A DNA stretch of 64,000 bases from GCA-2746605 sp963704835 (GCA_963704835.1 CAVPHW010000005.1:62001-126000); one strand, 5' to 3'; positions 8,322-19,418 are shown, numbered from the stretch's first letter. The notes: generated by a model not told the origin, from the letters alone. Program-made: numbers and translations.

Positions 8322-9860
8322 TTAATGATTCCACAATTCTCGGTCTAAACTTCTGTATTGAATTGCTTCGCTTATATGATTTGATAAAATATTTTCGGTG
8401 TTTTCTAAATCTGCAATTGTTCTACTCACTTTTAAAATTCTATCGTATGCACGGGCAGATAGACCTAATTTTGTCATTGCCATCTTAAGTAAATTTGCTC
8501 CTGCTTCATCTAATCTGCAATATTTTCTTACTTCCTTCGAACCCATATCAGCATTATTAAAAATCCTCTTGTTTTGCTCAAATCTTTTTATTTGCAATTG
8601 TCTTGCACTAACTACTCTTTTTCTAATTTCAGAAGATTTTTCTCCATTTTCTGTGGATGATAAATCTTTATACTTAACTGCCGGCACTTCAATATGAATA
8701 TCTATTCTGTCAAGTAATGGACCGGATATTTTGGACATATACTTTTGTATCATCCCGGAATTACATGTGCACTCTTTAGTTGGATCGGTAAAAAATCCGC
8801 ATGGACATGGATTCATTGCACTAACTAATGTAACATTGGCTGGAAACTCCAGAGACATTTTAGAACGACTGATTGTAACTTTAGAATCTTCTAAAGGTTG
8901 CCGTAAAACTTCTAAAACATTCTTTTTAAACTCTGGAAGTTCATCAAGGAAAAGTACTCCATGATGTGCATAGGAAACTTCTCCCGGTTTAGGGAAAGAA
9001 CCTCCACCAATTAGCGCCGCATCTGAGACGGTATGGTGAGGACTTCTGAATGGTCTTTCTGTAATAAGAGCTTTATCCTTAGGCAAAATTCCTGCAATTG
9101 AATGAACCTTAGTAGTTTCTAATGCTTCATCAAAAGATAGTGGTGGAAGTATTGAAGGAAATCTTTTTGCGAGCATTGTTTTTCCAGATCCGGGAGGACC
9201 AATCATTAGAATATTATGCCCGCCAGCTGCTGCAATCTCCAAGGCTCGTTTTACATTCTCCTGCCCTTTTACATCAGAAAAATCCAAATGGTATAAATTT
9301 ATTTCTGAAAATATTTCTTCCAAATTTGTTTTATAAGATTCAAATTTTTGTTCATCATTTAGAAATGCAACAACTTCCTTAAGATTGTTTAATCCATAAA
9401 CATTTAATCCATCAACAATAGAAGCTTCTTTAACTGAATCTACTGGAACCACTAGGTTGTGAAATCCTTTTTGTTTTGCTTCAACCGCAATTGAAAGTCC
9501 TCCTTTAATTTTTCTTAAAGTGCCATCCAAAGCAAGTTCACCAAGTATTAAAGTAGTATTTAATTTATCTTTCTGAACAGTCCCAATAGCGGATAAAAGT
9601 CCGATCGCGATTGGAAGATCAAAAGCACTTCCTTCTTTTTTTATATCAGCAGGAGCTAGATTTATTGTGATTTTTTTTAGCGGAAAATCGAACTCACTAT
9701 TTTTTATTGCTGCAGTAACTCTTTCTCTACTTTCTTTAACTGCGTTATCAGGTAAACCAACAATTGTAAAAGAAGGAATTTGTTTTTCGCAATGAGTTTC
9801 AACTTCAATTAGGAAAGCATCAATACCGAATGTAGCACTTGAGAATACTTTTGAGAGCAT
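8322..9860 (-). CDS. comM: ComM/YifB family Mg-chelatase-like AAA+ ATPase
   Basis: A 512-aa protein of the ComM (YifB) family, hexameric helicases that help branch migration during integration of transformed DNA. The N-terminal lon-protease-like domain (SATFGIDAFLIEVETHCEKQ) is followed by Walker A (IGPPGSGKTMLAKRFP), the FRSPHHTVSDAALIGGGSFP segment, Walker B (GVLFLDELPEF) and the cysteine motif CPCGFFTDPTKECTC. Length and domain order match the family. It is monocistronic here. Confidence 0.93.
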   Translation of the reverse strand: MLSKVFSSATFGIDAFLIEVETHCEKQIPSFTIVGLPDNAVKESRERVTAAIKNSEFDFPLKKITINLAPADIKKEGSAFDLPIAIGLLSAIGTVQKDKLNTTLILGELALDGTLRKIKGGLSIAVEAKQKGFHNLVVPVDSVKEASIVDGLNVYGLNNLKEVVAFLNDEQKFESYKTNLEEIFSEINLYHLDFSDVKGQENVKRALEIAAAGGHNILMIGPPGSGKTMLAKRFPSILPPLSFDEALETTKVHSIAGILPKDKALITERPFRSPHHTVSDAALIGGGSFPKPGEVSYAHHGVLFLDELPEFKKNVLEVLRQPLEDSKVTISRSKMSLEFPANVTLVSAMNPCPCGFFTDPTKECTCNSGMIQKYMSKISGPLLDRIDIHIEVPAVKYKDLSSTENGEKSSEIRKRVVSARQLQIKRFEQNKRIFNNADMGSKEVRKYCRLDEAGANLLKMAMTKLGLSARAYDRILKVSRTIADLENTENILSNHISEAIQYRSLDRELWNH

Positions 9861-9899
9861 AGTTAAATGAAATTTTGTTAATTATTCATAAGAATAAAA

Positions 9900-11554
9900 T
9901 TATTTAGCCAATATCATTTTTTTTACTGCGTGCGATTTTGGCGAGAGAACTTCATAAAAGTAAATGCCAGAAGGCAATTTTGAAGCATCAAACTCAAAAG
10001 TCTGCATGCCAACACTTAGATAACCATCATGAAGCTGAGCTACTTGATTCCCAACTAAATCATAAACATTTACTTCAAATTTTGATGGAATTATTACTTC
10101 AACATAAATATTAGTAATTGGGTTAAATGGATTTGGATAGTTTTGTTTTAAATCAAATTCTTCAACCTTTTTATTGCCGATTTTAACTTCTGCTGAATAA
10201 ACTTCTGAACCATCCTTATTTATTTGTTTTAACCTATAAAAAACAGCGTCATTTTCAGCTAATAACTCATCTGTAAAATAGTAGATTTTTAAAGGATCAT
10301 CATCTGCAAAATTTTTATAAACGCTATTAAAACTACCTTTGTTGGTAGATTTTTCTAAAACAAACTCCTTAGCAGTATAATATTCTTGAACATACCAGAC
10401 AATAGAATTATAAGAAGAACCAATACTAACGGTCAATTTTGGCGCCCTTGAAAAGATTGGGGCATCAGACTTTCTAAATTCTGTGTTAACCGATTTAACA
10501 TTAAGTTTGTCATTATTCTTATAATTTGTCAATTCCGATTTTTCATCAAAATTAAGTTTTGCCAACACTTGTGAACTATCTGCTTCAAAATTAAGAAAGT
10601 GTTTATTATTTAAAGTGTGATTAAGATTATCACCTAATTTTGTTAATCTGACTCTATCAATTTCAAATTCCTTCTCCACTGAATTAGCCTGAAAATTAAA
10701 ACTAAGTTTTTTTTGCAAGGATTTATTTTTTATAATTTTGGAGCAAGCAACTTTAGAGTTGATGTAAAAAGTTACATTCAGATCAGTACCTTCTTCATCA
10801 AACAATAATCCAAAATAATTCCATGTTGAGTTTGACAAATAAATGTCATTTCTAGCTAAATCCATTTCATTTAATGGGGTTGTGATAAACCCTAATTCCC
10901 CCTTTGAAATTTTTATAAGAGTATCTTCAGAAGTTAGATCAGTAATAGAAAAAAAGTTTTTCAAATCGCTAACAGTCTTAATCCAAAACTCAAAGAAAAG
11001 TGGACGTGAGTCTGCTTTATGCACGTACTCTAATTGTAATTTAGATTTACCTTTCAGTACTAAAGAATTCCCCGCTGTTTCCTGACTTTTATAAAAATGG
11101 CTATTCTGATATGATTCTAGATTCTTATTTGAAATTTTTTAATTTTGGTGAATCCTGTATAAACAATTAACTCTTCAGCAGTGTTTACAGCATTTGTGAC
11201 TTTGCAAACAAAAATAATCTGGTATGGTAAATTATCTTCAATATTAAAATTGTCTACATTAATTTTAACAGAAAAATCTTGAGGGTTAATAGGTGAATAG
11301 ATTGATAAAGGATGTCTTTTGCCTTCAAAAAAAATACTAGCAGCAGAAATATTTACAAGATCAGATTTTGCAAAATTTAAACGGAAAGATTGCATGGGTT
11401 TTTCATTAAACCTGAAAACCGCAGAAACCTCAAAACTTGCATTTGCAACAACGTACTCAGGATAATCAACTCGAACAATTGGAAGTTCAAGTTGAGCAGA
11501 GGAAATAGTTGTAAACAAAGTAATAAAAAAGAAAATTTGTAAAAATTTTATCAT
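9900..11554 (-). CDS. T9SS-sorted secreted protein, split by a frameshift
   Basis: Two reading frames make one protein. 11117-11554 gives the signal peptide (MIKFLQIFFFITLFTTISSAQ) and a beta-rich, cohesin-like part. 9900 to about 11130 continues with a LamG/concanavalin-like part (ADSRPLFFEFWIKTVSDLKN) and the C-terminal sorting module (QNYPNPFNPITNI to AVKKMILAK). The second frame stays open upstream of its first usable start codon and overlaps the end of the first. The frames switch near the homopolymer at 11131-11140, so a one-base error is likely. The sorting module predicts export through the outer membrane by T9SS. Ligand or substrate is unknown. Confidence 0.7.
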
Positions 11555-11617
11555 AGGCCCTAATGGAAAATCATTTATAAGATAAATTAAGAATTAACAA
11601 ATAAATATACTAGTTGA

Positions 11618-12864
11618 TTATGAATTTATTAGGTCTTTAGAGGATATGAGGACTGAAGATAAATTTTTTGAATCAAGAATTTCTCTAGAATAATTCAAGA
11701 TATCTTCCTTATTAACTGCTTCAATTTCCATCATTGATTCTTCAATGGTTCTAATTTTACCAAAGTACAATAATGAATTTCCCATTCTCATCATTCTGTT
11801 TGTTGTACTTTCCAAACTCATTTGAACATGACCCTTAATATACTCTTTGGCACTTCTCAATTCTTTTTCAGAGACACCTTTTTCTTTGAATTTTTCAAAT
11901 TCATTTTCAACAATTTTTTTTGCTTTTTTGAAGGATTTTTCATTGGTTGAGAAATAAACACCGAACGAAGAAGTATCGTAGAAAGAATTCATAAATGAAT
12001 TAACTTGATAAGCAATTCCATTTTTCTCTCGCAAACTTTGAAATAACCGTGAACTACTTCCCTCTCCAAGAATATTGGTTATAATGTTACTTAGATGCTC
12101 TTTCATTTTTATTGTAACCATACGTTATTCCACCATAATTAAATGGGCTTGATTAATATCTTTAGGGACAAACAAGTCATTTGTTTTTTTCTTCTTGAAT
12201 GGTTTTCTCTTTGTTAGCCTTTCCTAACTTTAAGTTATTCAGATATTTTTCAGTCCAATATAATAAGATTATCATGGTCAACATTGCCAGAAGCAATAAT
12301 ATGAAAATTGCTTATCGAATAATGATTTTCTATGTAGCCAACAAGATCTTCTCTGGATAAGGTTTGATATATTTTCCTCAGTTCCTATAATTGGGAATCG
12401 CAAAGAATTACCATCAAAAATATTTGTTTCAAATTTATCAAAGATTAATTCTTCCGGGTGAATCTTCAATGTCATAGAGCTCATCTATAACAACTTTTGA
12501 TTCTTTCTGCCAGTTCTTTGGTAGCAAACAATGAATTTTGTATCATATCAGAAAGTACTTCAAAAGTTTTTTCTATATGCCGGCTAATTCCTCTTCCGTA
12601 AAAACAAGTTTGTTCTTTGGATGTAAAAGCATTTAAGTAACCTCCTAGAGATTCAATATCATCTGGAGATTTTTTTAGCATTTCGTTTTGTAGTTCCTTT
12701 AAAAATCATGTGCTCAATTAAATGGCTTATACCATTATTTTTAGATCTTCATCTCTTGATCCAACATTAAACCAAAAGCCCAATGAGAAAGAATTTACAT
12801 GTTCAATTCTTTCGCTAGCAATGTTAATTCCATTACTCAATTTTGTAATCTTATAATTATTCAA
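11618..12864 (-). CDS. M16 family zinc peptidase (insulinase-like), frameshifted
   Basis: About 415 aa if repaired. The N-terminal part, from TTG at 12864 behind an AAGGA site, reads NNYKITKLSNGINIASERI. It then carries the inverted zinc motif HLIEH (near 12712-12726), followed by ESLGGYLNAFTSKEQTCFYG, all typical of M16 processing peptidases. The C-terminal domain (11618-12121) has EGSSSRLFQSLREKNGIAYQ, the substrate-binding RxxxG...AY region. At least three frame changes occur between 12100 and 12750. Conserved residues are retained on both sides of each, so the gene is probably intact in the organism. Confidence 0.8.
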
Positions 12865-12957
12865 AAATAATTCCTTCAATTCATATTAAACTGAGATGCC
12901 GGAATTCATCACTTGACCGACCCGGCATTATAAATAACACTTAGTTTCTTCTGCTAC

Positions 12958-14169
12958 TTATTTTTCAAACTTATTCTTATACATACTGTGGAAAGAGCTG
13001 ATTTTATTGTAGGCTTTTTCAAGGATTTCTTCTTGAGGGAGGAAAACTAGCCGGAAATGATTTGAACCCGGAATTTGTCCAAACCCTGTTCCAGGAACAA
13101 CCACAACACCAGTTTCTTTTATTAGTTCTGCCACAAAATGATTATCAGAATTTTTAATTTCTAATTTAGGGAATGCATAAAAAGCGCCTTTGGGTTTAAC
13201 ACAAGAAATTCCATCAACAGCATTCAGCATATCAAAAGTTAAATCTCTTCTTCTAGTTAATTTATTCATCGCCACTATCTAAATGATCTTGTGGTCCTTC
13301 TAAAGCCCCAACAATTGAATACTGTTCGGGATGATTAGCTGAAAGACGGGATCTTAAAATTTTATTAATTGCTTCTAAATATTTAGCTAATCTATTTTTA
13401 TTTCCGCTAACAATTCCCCAGCCAATTCTAAATCCGGGAACCATATAATTTTTAGAGAGTCCACCAAATGTAATAACCGGTACTTCGCTATTTAGTGATG
13501 CAATTGAGATATGTTCTTCTCCATCCATTAATAACTTGTCATAAATTTCATCTGCAAATATTATTAGGTTATGTTCCAATGCTAAATCAATAATCTGTTT
13601 GAGAGCTTCCAAACTGTAATTTGAGCCGGTTGGGTTATTCGGATTGATTAAAACTATAGCTCTAGTTTTATCATTTATCTTACTTTTAATGTCTTCAACA
13701 TTTGGCTGCCAATTATTTTCTTCATCAAGAAAATAGGGATTTTCGAACATTTGCAATTTACTTTGAATTGCTGTATATAAAGGATAACCAGGAGAAGGTG
13801 TTAATATATTCTCCCCTTCATTAACCAGCGATGTTAAACAAATATCAATCGCTTCACTGGCTCCAGTTGTAATAAACAAATCTTGAATATTTGTAATCCC
13901 TTTTTTTCAGCATTTCTTTCTATTGCTGCAAGCGCTGGTTTAATTCCAGACGAAGGTGAATAACCATTATGATTATCTAGCATAGCTTTATAAGTATCTT
14001 CAATCATGTGCCTTGGAGGTGCAAAATCATAAATGTTTGGGTCCCCAATATTTAGGTAAAGCATTTCTTTACCGGATTTAGCAACTTCATTGGCAATTAA
14101 AAGAACATCCCTTACAGCATAAGTAATATTATGAGTTCGTCTCGCCGATTCAATTAGATTGTTCATCAT
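12958..14169 (-). CDS. Class I/II PLP-dependent aminotransferase (AlaA-like), frameshifted
   Basis: Three overlapping frames add up to about 400 aa. The N-terminal part has NIGDPNIYDFAPPRHM and NGYSPSSGIKPA. The middle has TTGASEAIDICLTSL, the INPNNPTGSNYS motif and FADEIYDKLL, plus the PLP-lysine region FGGLSKNYMVPGFRIGW. The C-terminal part has KGAFYAFPKL and GSNHFRLVFLP with the conserved Arg. The pattern fits alanine/2-oxoglutarate-type transaminases (AlaA). Frame changes lie near 13265-13280 and 13840-13910. It starts at an ATGATG behind GAGGAAA. Confidence 0.85.
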
Positions 14170-14242
14170 TTCCTCAAAATTATTTATTTAACTATATCAA
14201 ATTAATTGATTAGGGCGTATTTAGCAATGAGTAAGGAATAAT

Positions 14243-14270
14243 AAAAAATCCCACAAGACTAGTGGGATTC
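14243..14270 (-). terminator. Rho-independent terminator
   Basis: Perfect 8-bp stem AATCCCAC (14247-14254) and GTGGGATT (14262-14269) with a 7-nt loop. On the minus strand it is followed by a run of T, as needed to end transcription of the gene remnant at 14325-14803. Confidence 0.8.
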
Positions 14271-14324
14271 TATATTCAGACACATTGTGGTTTATTAGTT
14301 TCCACAATTTCCATAATTATTATT

Positions 14325-14803
14325 CTAAACCCAACCTCTTAATTGACAGGCTTGAGCAACTCTGGCAACTCCAACAACTATTGTTGCAAGACGTGGATGA
14401 ACATTTTAATCTTTTACTGCTTCTGAACACTGTGAAAATTTTTTGTCACTTTTTCATCCAAACGTTTATGAATAAGATCAACATCCCAAAAATAGGAATA
14501 TCTATCTTGTACAACTTCAAAATATGAGACTGTTACACCGCCGAGTATTTCCTGATTTAGAGGAGCAGCTCTCCGACCTGCATTTCCTTATCCTTGAAAT
14601 GTGTAAGATTTTATTGGATTAAAACAAAATGGTATATTTGCTTTTCTTATTTTAGCTGTGTGGTATTCGGGATGTCTTTCTAAAACAATTGAGAGAGATT
14701 GGGCGATCTCATTTACTGCTTGGTGAAATTCTGGTTCACTAGGATTCTTATCTTTAACAACCTCCCTCAACTCTTTTACGTATTGTGACAAAAAAGTTCT
14801 CAT
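14325..14803 (-). pseudogene. Mosaic, decayed glutamate dehydrogenase remnant
   Basis: The first ~50 codons (from 14803) read KNPSEPEFHQAVNEIAQSL and LERHPEYHTAKI, close to the N-terminus of the intact gdhA at 17852-19192. The frame then jumps to FQG-stop-GNAGRRAA, a Rossmann motif with a TAA where Tyr or Phe is expected. It continues to GGVTVSYFEVVQDRYSYFWD and, after another frame change, HPRLATIVVGVARVAQACQL. Those C-terminal blocks belong to the other hexameric Glu/Leu dehydrogenase class, not to the gdhA type. Most of the catalytic domain is missing. The remnant is therefore a mosaic with internal deletions, nonsense codons and a frameshift. A downstream terminator remains. Confidence 0.7.
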
Positions 14804-14851
14804 TGCTCTTATTGTTTGATCTATTTATTAAAAAAGGGAGTTAAAACCCTA

Positions 14852-17836
14852 TTACTCTGGTTTATAGATCACGCCTTTATTTTTTTGGCCGCTAATTTTT
14901 GTCAGCAACGGTTTCTCAAACTTTAAATGCCGTGTAAATTTATATTCTTCAACTGATTGCTTCTCTGCAAGCCAACCCCAGTCGATAAAACAATGTTCAC
15001 TTATGTCTTCTACAGTAAAATAACCAATTCCAAATGAGGTAATATTATGAAAAAAATGTGACCCTTGAGATGGGGTTACACTAAAATCTTTAAATCCGCT
15101 TTCTACAATAACGGATGCACCAGAAATCTGATCCCAAGTTACTGGAATACCCAACCAAGGATCTGTACTTCCCCATCTTCCTACTCCAATTAAAATGTAT
15201 GGGGTTTTTGAAGCAACTAATTTTTCATTAATTTTTGCAATTTCATAAGCAATTTCTTTACTCTTGCTTCTTTCAAATTTTGATCTATCAACAACAATTA
15301 CATCATAAAGGTTATCATAAATTCCACTTCCTAAAACTTTTTCACTCGTACAGACTAAATCAGATTTTTTAATATTCTTAAATATGATACTACTTGATTC
15401 CCTAGTCATTACCATAGGTCGCATTTGCAAAATGGCAAATTCCTTCAGTTCACCTTTTGGCACAGACATATTCACTGCAAATTCAATTTCAACTTGTGTA
15501 CCCATTCCATAAGTTCCAAAATTTAATATTAATTGCAGAATTTGAGGTAATGGGAAAATATTATGTTTTAGAATGGGAGCAAATGTAACAACTCTTGTTC
15601 CAGGTCTTGATATTCCATCATATACGGCATCATTTTCTGGGGAGTAAGTTGAACCTGTATAAAATAAAGTATTGTCCTTTTCTGCATTAGATAAATCATA
15701 TGGTGATACTAGGTTATTGGGTATTTCATTAGTTCCGGTATATAATTTCCCCTCAAGATTCAATGCGTAAAAATCTTGCTGTGCATTTTTTATTGTTTCT
15801 CTTGAACTAAAAAACTGCATCAAATGTTTTGGAAATTTAGGACAGAATCTTACTGTATTTCCACCTTCAACTACTGTTTTTCCTAGGCCGTGCGCAACTA
15901 AAGCAATACCATCTTGAGAAGTTTGAGGTGAAATTGGATAAAAATTATAAGATTTTGCAACACCAGATATATCAGGATAAAACCTTTCTTGATGTTGGGT
16001 TCCTACAAGTTTTTGAATAATTACAGCCATCTTCTCTTCTTCCAATCTGTAGGAAGTGACCTTGAGATAGTCTTTTGCTTTTTTTAAATATGTAGAAGCA
16101 TATACTAGTTTAATTGTCTGAAGCAATTCATCTAATCTTACATCAAGATCAGCATCCTTATTAGGAATCATGTAAGTTTGATATACACCAGCGAATGGCT
16201 GAAATTGTGAATCTTCCAAAAGACTTGATGACCTTATTGCTAATGGAGTTTTAATTATGCTTAGTAATTCAATTAATTTTAGAATTACATCACTTGGAAA
16301 TTTTTCAGCTTCTAAAAATTTTGTGATAATTGTTTTATCATCATTTTGGCTAAGCGAAAAATTAAGCAGATTATTCTCTTCCATAAATGTATCAAAAACA
16401 TCTGTTGCCAAAACAACGGCAGAAGGAACATAAATTTCAACGCCTTCAAATTTTCTTTCTATATCATAGCTTGTAATAAGAGAATTTACAAAGCCTAAAC
16501 CTCTTGCCTTTCCACCCATAGAACCGCTACCAATTCTAGCAAAACTATTTTTTGGATCAAATGATTCCCTATCAAATTCTGTTACTGTACCTCTTTGCCT
16601 TAACTCCTGATAAATCCTTATATTTGAGATAAGATCATCTCTTAGCTCTGAAATTGAATTATAATCATTAATTTGTTTTGGTCTATATTGCCTTGCGAGC
16701 CAAAACTCAGTTCTAGCTTTAAGCCAATTTGAGAAATGATTCCTCTCAGCGTGGTATACTATACATTCATCAGGAACAATCGTTAGCTGTTCTTCTAAAG
16801 TCTTCAAGTTTTTTGCTCTACCAACCTCAGAACCATCTGGCATTTTGAACACAAAATCTCCAAAGCCAAAATTGGATATAAGAAACTTTTTTAAATCAGC
16901 TAAAAGTCTTGGTGAAGTTTTTTGTAAAAAAGTTGCTTGAATTTCTTCTGCCATTGATGCATGATAAGCTTGACTGGACTGTAATAAAATTGGAATATCC
17001 GGCTGAAGTTTTTTAACCTTTTTAGCAAATTTTAATCCAGCTTCAGGATCTTTTACGCCACCATGAGGGAAGTTTACATCCGAAATTATTCCAAGAATGT
17101 ATTTTTGATATTTTGAAAAATATTCCCAAGCTTCTTCATATGTGGTGCACAATAGTATTTTAGGACGTGCTCGCATTCTTAAAAATCTATGCGAAGTATT
17201 GATCCCTTCCTGTATTAATCTTTGCGATTGCAGAAAAACTTGAGTGTAAATTAGTGGCAGATATGTAGAATAGAATTTTACATCATCCTCAACCAAAATA
17301 ATTGCTTGAACTCCCACAACTGTTGTATCATTTTCAATATTCTTTTTATCTTCAACATATTTGATAATTGCCATAAGCAATCTATAATCGCCTTGCCAAA
17401 TGAAAACTCTATCAAAAATATGTGCGTGTGTACTATGTTTTATTTCTTTTCTTTCTTGGTTATCATAGGCAAGCAAAACAATTGGCATATCTGGGTCTAT
17501 CTTTTTTACCTTTTCTCCAAAATCGGTAACATACATATCTTCAATATGCATTGTTGTAAGTATCAGATCAAAGCTGTTTTTATGACTTACAAGCTCGAGA
17601 CCTTCTTCACCCGTTGTAACATGGGTGATTTCAGGAGTGTGGCTTAAATTAAGCGCATGATATTCTTCTCTAATAAGTTCATACAACCTTCCATCTTCTT
17701 CGAAGAGGTAATTATCATACAAACTAGAGACAAGCAGAATGTCTCTAATTTTATATTTCATCAATTTTTGGAATTTACTTAGTCTGCTTCCAAAAACATC
17801 CTTAATTTTAATATCGCCAATTTTTTTTTCAATCAT
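14852..17836 (-). CDS. Receiver-domain / PEP synthase-like ATP-binding protein
   Basis: A 994-aa multidomain protein. Residues ~30-150 are a receiver-like fold (RDILLVSSLYDNYL ... FDLILTTMHIEDM ... DMPIVLLAYD). Residues ~175-325 form a second receiver-like domain with the acidic pair VEDD and the candidate phosphoacceptor Asp in LGIISDVNFPHGG. From ~435 on it is like the nucleotide-binding domain of pyruvate phosphate dikinase/PEP synthase (GSGSMGGKARGLGFVNSLI, then LAIRSSSLLEDSQFQPFAGV). The C-terminal part has GRWGSTDPWLGIPVTWDQ. The phosphohistidine and PEP-binding domains of true PEP synthase are not evident, so it may bind ATP and phosphorylate something else. It lies 15 nt behind gdhA. 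Confidence 0.75.
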   Translation of the reverse strand: MIEKKIGDIKIKDVFGSRLSKFQKLMKYKIRDILLVSSLYDNYLFEEDGRLYELIREEYHALNLSHTPEITHVTTGEEGLELVSHKNSFDLILTTMHIEDMYVTDFGEKVKKIDPDMPIVLLAYDNQERKEIKHSTHAHIFDRVFIWQGDYRLLMAIIKYVEDKKNIENDTTVVGVQAIILVEDDVKFYSTYLPLIYTQVFLQSQRLIQEGINTSHRFLRMRARPKILLCTTYEEAWEYFSKYQKYILGIISDVNFPHGGVKDPEAGLKFAKKVKKLQPDIPILLQSSQAYHASMAEEIQATFLQKTSPRLLADLKKFLISNFGFGDFVFKMPDGSEVGRAKNLKTLEEQLTIVPDECIVYHAERNHFSNWLKARTEFWLARQYRPKQINDYNSISELRDDLISNIRIYQELRQRGTVTEFDRESFDPKNSFARIGSGSMGGKARGLGFVNSLITSYDIERKFEGVEIYVPSAVVLATDVFDTFMEENNLLNFSLSQNDDKTIITKFLEAEKFPSDVILKLIELLSIIKTPLAIRSSSLLEDSQFQPFAGVYQTYMIPNKDADLDVRLDELLQTIKLVYASTYLKKAKDYLKVTSYRLEEEKMAVIIQKLVGTQHQERFYPDISGVAKSYNFYPISPQTSQDGIALVAHGLGKTVVEGGNTVRFCPKFPKHLMQFFSSRETIKNAQQDFYALNLEGKLYTGTNEIPNNLVSPYDLSNAEKDNTLFYTGSTYSPENDAVYDGISRPGTRVVTFAPILKHNIFPLPQILQLILNFGTYGMGTQVEIEFAVNMSVPKGELKEFAILQMRPMVMTRESSSIIFKNIKKSDLVCTSEKVLGSGIYDNLYDVIVVDRSKFERSKSKEIAYEIAKINEKLVASKTPYILIGVGRWGSTDPWLGIPVTWDQISGASVIVESGFKDFSVTPSQGSHFFHNITSFGIGYFTVEDISEHCFIDWGWLAEKQSVEEYKFTRHLKFEKPLLTKISGQKNKGVIYKPE

Positions 17837-17851
17837 AATACTCTTTCAATT

Positions 17852-19192
17852 TTAAACTAATCCTTGGTCCATCATAGCGTCAGCAACTTTTAAGAATCCA
17901 GCAATATTAGCACCATTTACATAATTTCCAGGTGTTCCAAATCTATCAGAAGTTTCCATACATGTTGTATGAATTCTAATCATTATTTCATGCAACCTTT
18001 TATCAACTTCTTCTTTAGACCATGGTAATCTCATACTATTTTGTGACATTTCTAAACCAGAAGTAGCAACTCCACCAGCGTTAGAAGCTTTTCCTGGGGC
18101 ATAAAGAATACCAGCTTCCATAAATGTTTTATAGCCTTCAATTGTTGTTGGCATATTTGCACCTTCGCAAACGCACATACAACCATTATCAACTAATTTT
18201 TTAGCATCATTTTCATCAATTTCATTTTGAGTTGCACATGGTAAAGCAACATCAACCTTAATTTCCCAAGGTTTCTTTCCAGCATGGAATTCAGCACCGA
18301 ATTCTTTTGCATAATCTTCCACAATATCTTTATTGCTAGAACGCAGTTGAAGCATATAATCAATCTTCTCGCCTGAGATTCCATCTTTATCATAAATAAA
18401 TCCATCAGGACCTGAAAGAGTTACAACTTTACCGCCAAGTTCTGTAGCTTTTTGTACTGCACCCCAAGCAACGTTACCAAAACCAGAAACTGCAACAGTT
18501 TTGCCATCAAAAGAAGTATTTTTAGTTTTTAACATTTCATCTGCAAAATATACAACACCAAATCCGGTTGCTTCTGGTCTAATTAAAGATCCACCCCAGT
18601 TGATGCCTTTACCAGTTAAAACTCCGGTGAATTCATTTTTCAATCTTTTATATTGACCAAATAAGAAACCTATTTCACGTCCACCAACGCCAATATCTCC
18701 GGCTGGGACATCTGTATTTGGACCAATATGTCTAAAAAGCTCTGACATAAAGCTTTGACAAAATTTCATAATTTCATTATCACTTTTGCCTTTAGGATTA
18801 AAATCAGAACCACCTTTTCCTCCACCCATAGGTAAAGTTGTAAGACTGTTTTTAAATACTTGTTCAAAAGCTAAGAACTTTAATATCCCCAATGTAACAG
18901 AAGGGTGAAATCTTAAACCACCTTTGTATGGACCGATTGCGCTATTCATTTCAATTCTAAACCCGCGATTTACATGAATCTCTCCTTGATCATCCATCCA
19001 TGGAACTCTGAACATAATTACTCTTTCTGGTTCGACCATTCTTTCTAAAATTTTTGCTGAGCGATATTCTGGATGTCTTTCAATAACTAAATCCAAAGAT
19101 TCAGTAAATTCTTCAATAGCTTGATGAAACTCTGGTTCACTAGGATTTTTGGCTTTAACATCTGCAAGGATAATTTTTACATATTCTGACAT
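17852..19192 (-). CDS. gdhA: NADP-type glutamate dehydrogenase
   Basis: A 446-aa class I hexameric glutamate dehydrogenase that aminates 2-oxoglutarate reversibly. Visible blocks: GGLRFHPSVTLGILKFLAFE, the active-site lysine region LPMGGGKGGSDFNPKGKS, DVPAGDIGVGGREIGFLFG, and the Rossmann motif VAVSGFGNVAWG. The C-terminal block GNYVNGANIAGFLKVADAM is typical. It is followed at 15 nt by the receiver/PEP synthase-like gene, so the two are probably co-transcribed. The 226 bp upstream show no element I can name. Confidence 0.96.
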   Translation of the reverse strand: MSEYVKIILADVKAKNPSEPEFHQAIEEFTESLDLVIERHPEYRSAKILERMVEPERVIMFRVPWMDDQGEIHVNRGFRIEMNSAIGPYKGGLRFHPSVTLGILKFLAFEQVFKNSLTTLPMGGGKGGSDFNPKGKSDNEIMKFCQSFMSELFRHIGPNTDVPAGDIGVGGREIGFLFGQYKRLKNEFTGVLTGKGINWGGSLIRPEATGFGVVYFADEMLKTKNTSFDGKTVAVSGFGNVAWGAVQKATELGGKVVTLSGPDGFIYDKDGISGEKIDYMLQLRSSNKDIVEDYAKEFGAEFHAGKKPWEIKVDVALPCATQNEIDENDAKKLVDNGCMCVCEGANMPTTIEGYKTFMEAGILYAPGKASNAGGVATSGLEMSQNSMRLPWSKEEVDKRLHEIMIRIHTTCMETSDRFGTPGNYVNGANIAGFLKVADAMMDQGLV

Positions 19193-19418
19193 AGATTTCT
19201 CTCTCTATTTAATTTTAAATTTTTTCCATATGTACGTGAATACAACATTGAATGACGAATAAAACATTTAAGTTTTGTTTCGGAAATATTAAGGTTAGTA
19301 TTTTAAGAATAAGGGACATCAAACCAAAAATAAATCACTGCTGAATTTACCCATATTGGACATCTTAGTGTTTTAAACTTATAGCCATTAAAACATATTC
19401 GCAAGCACTTTTTCTAAT

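Noticed and set aside
14285..14527. Plus-strand open frame with Leu/Gln-rich product
   Set aside because: The minus strand here encodes recognisable glutamate dehydrogenase blocks, so the plus-strand frame is their antisense.
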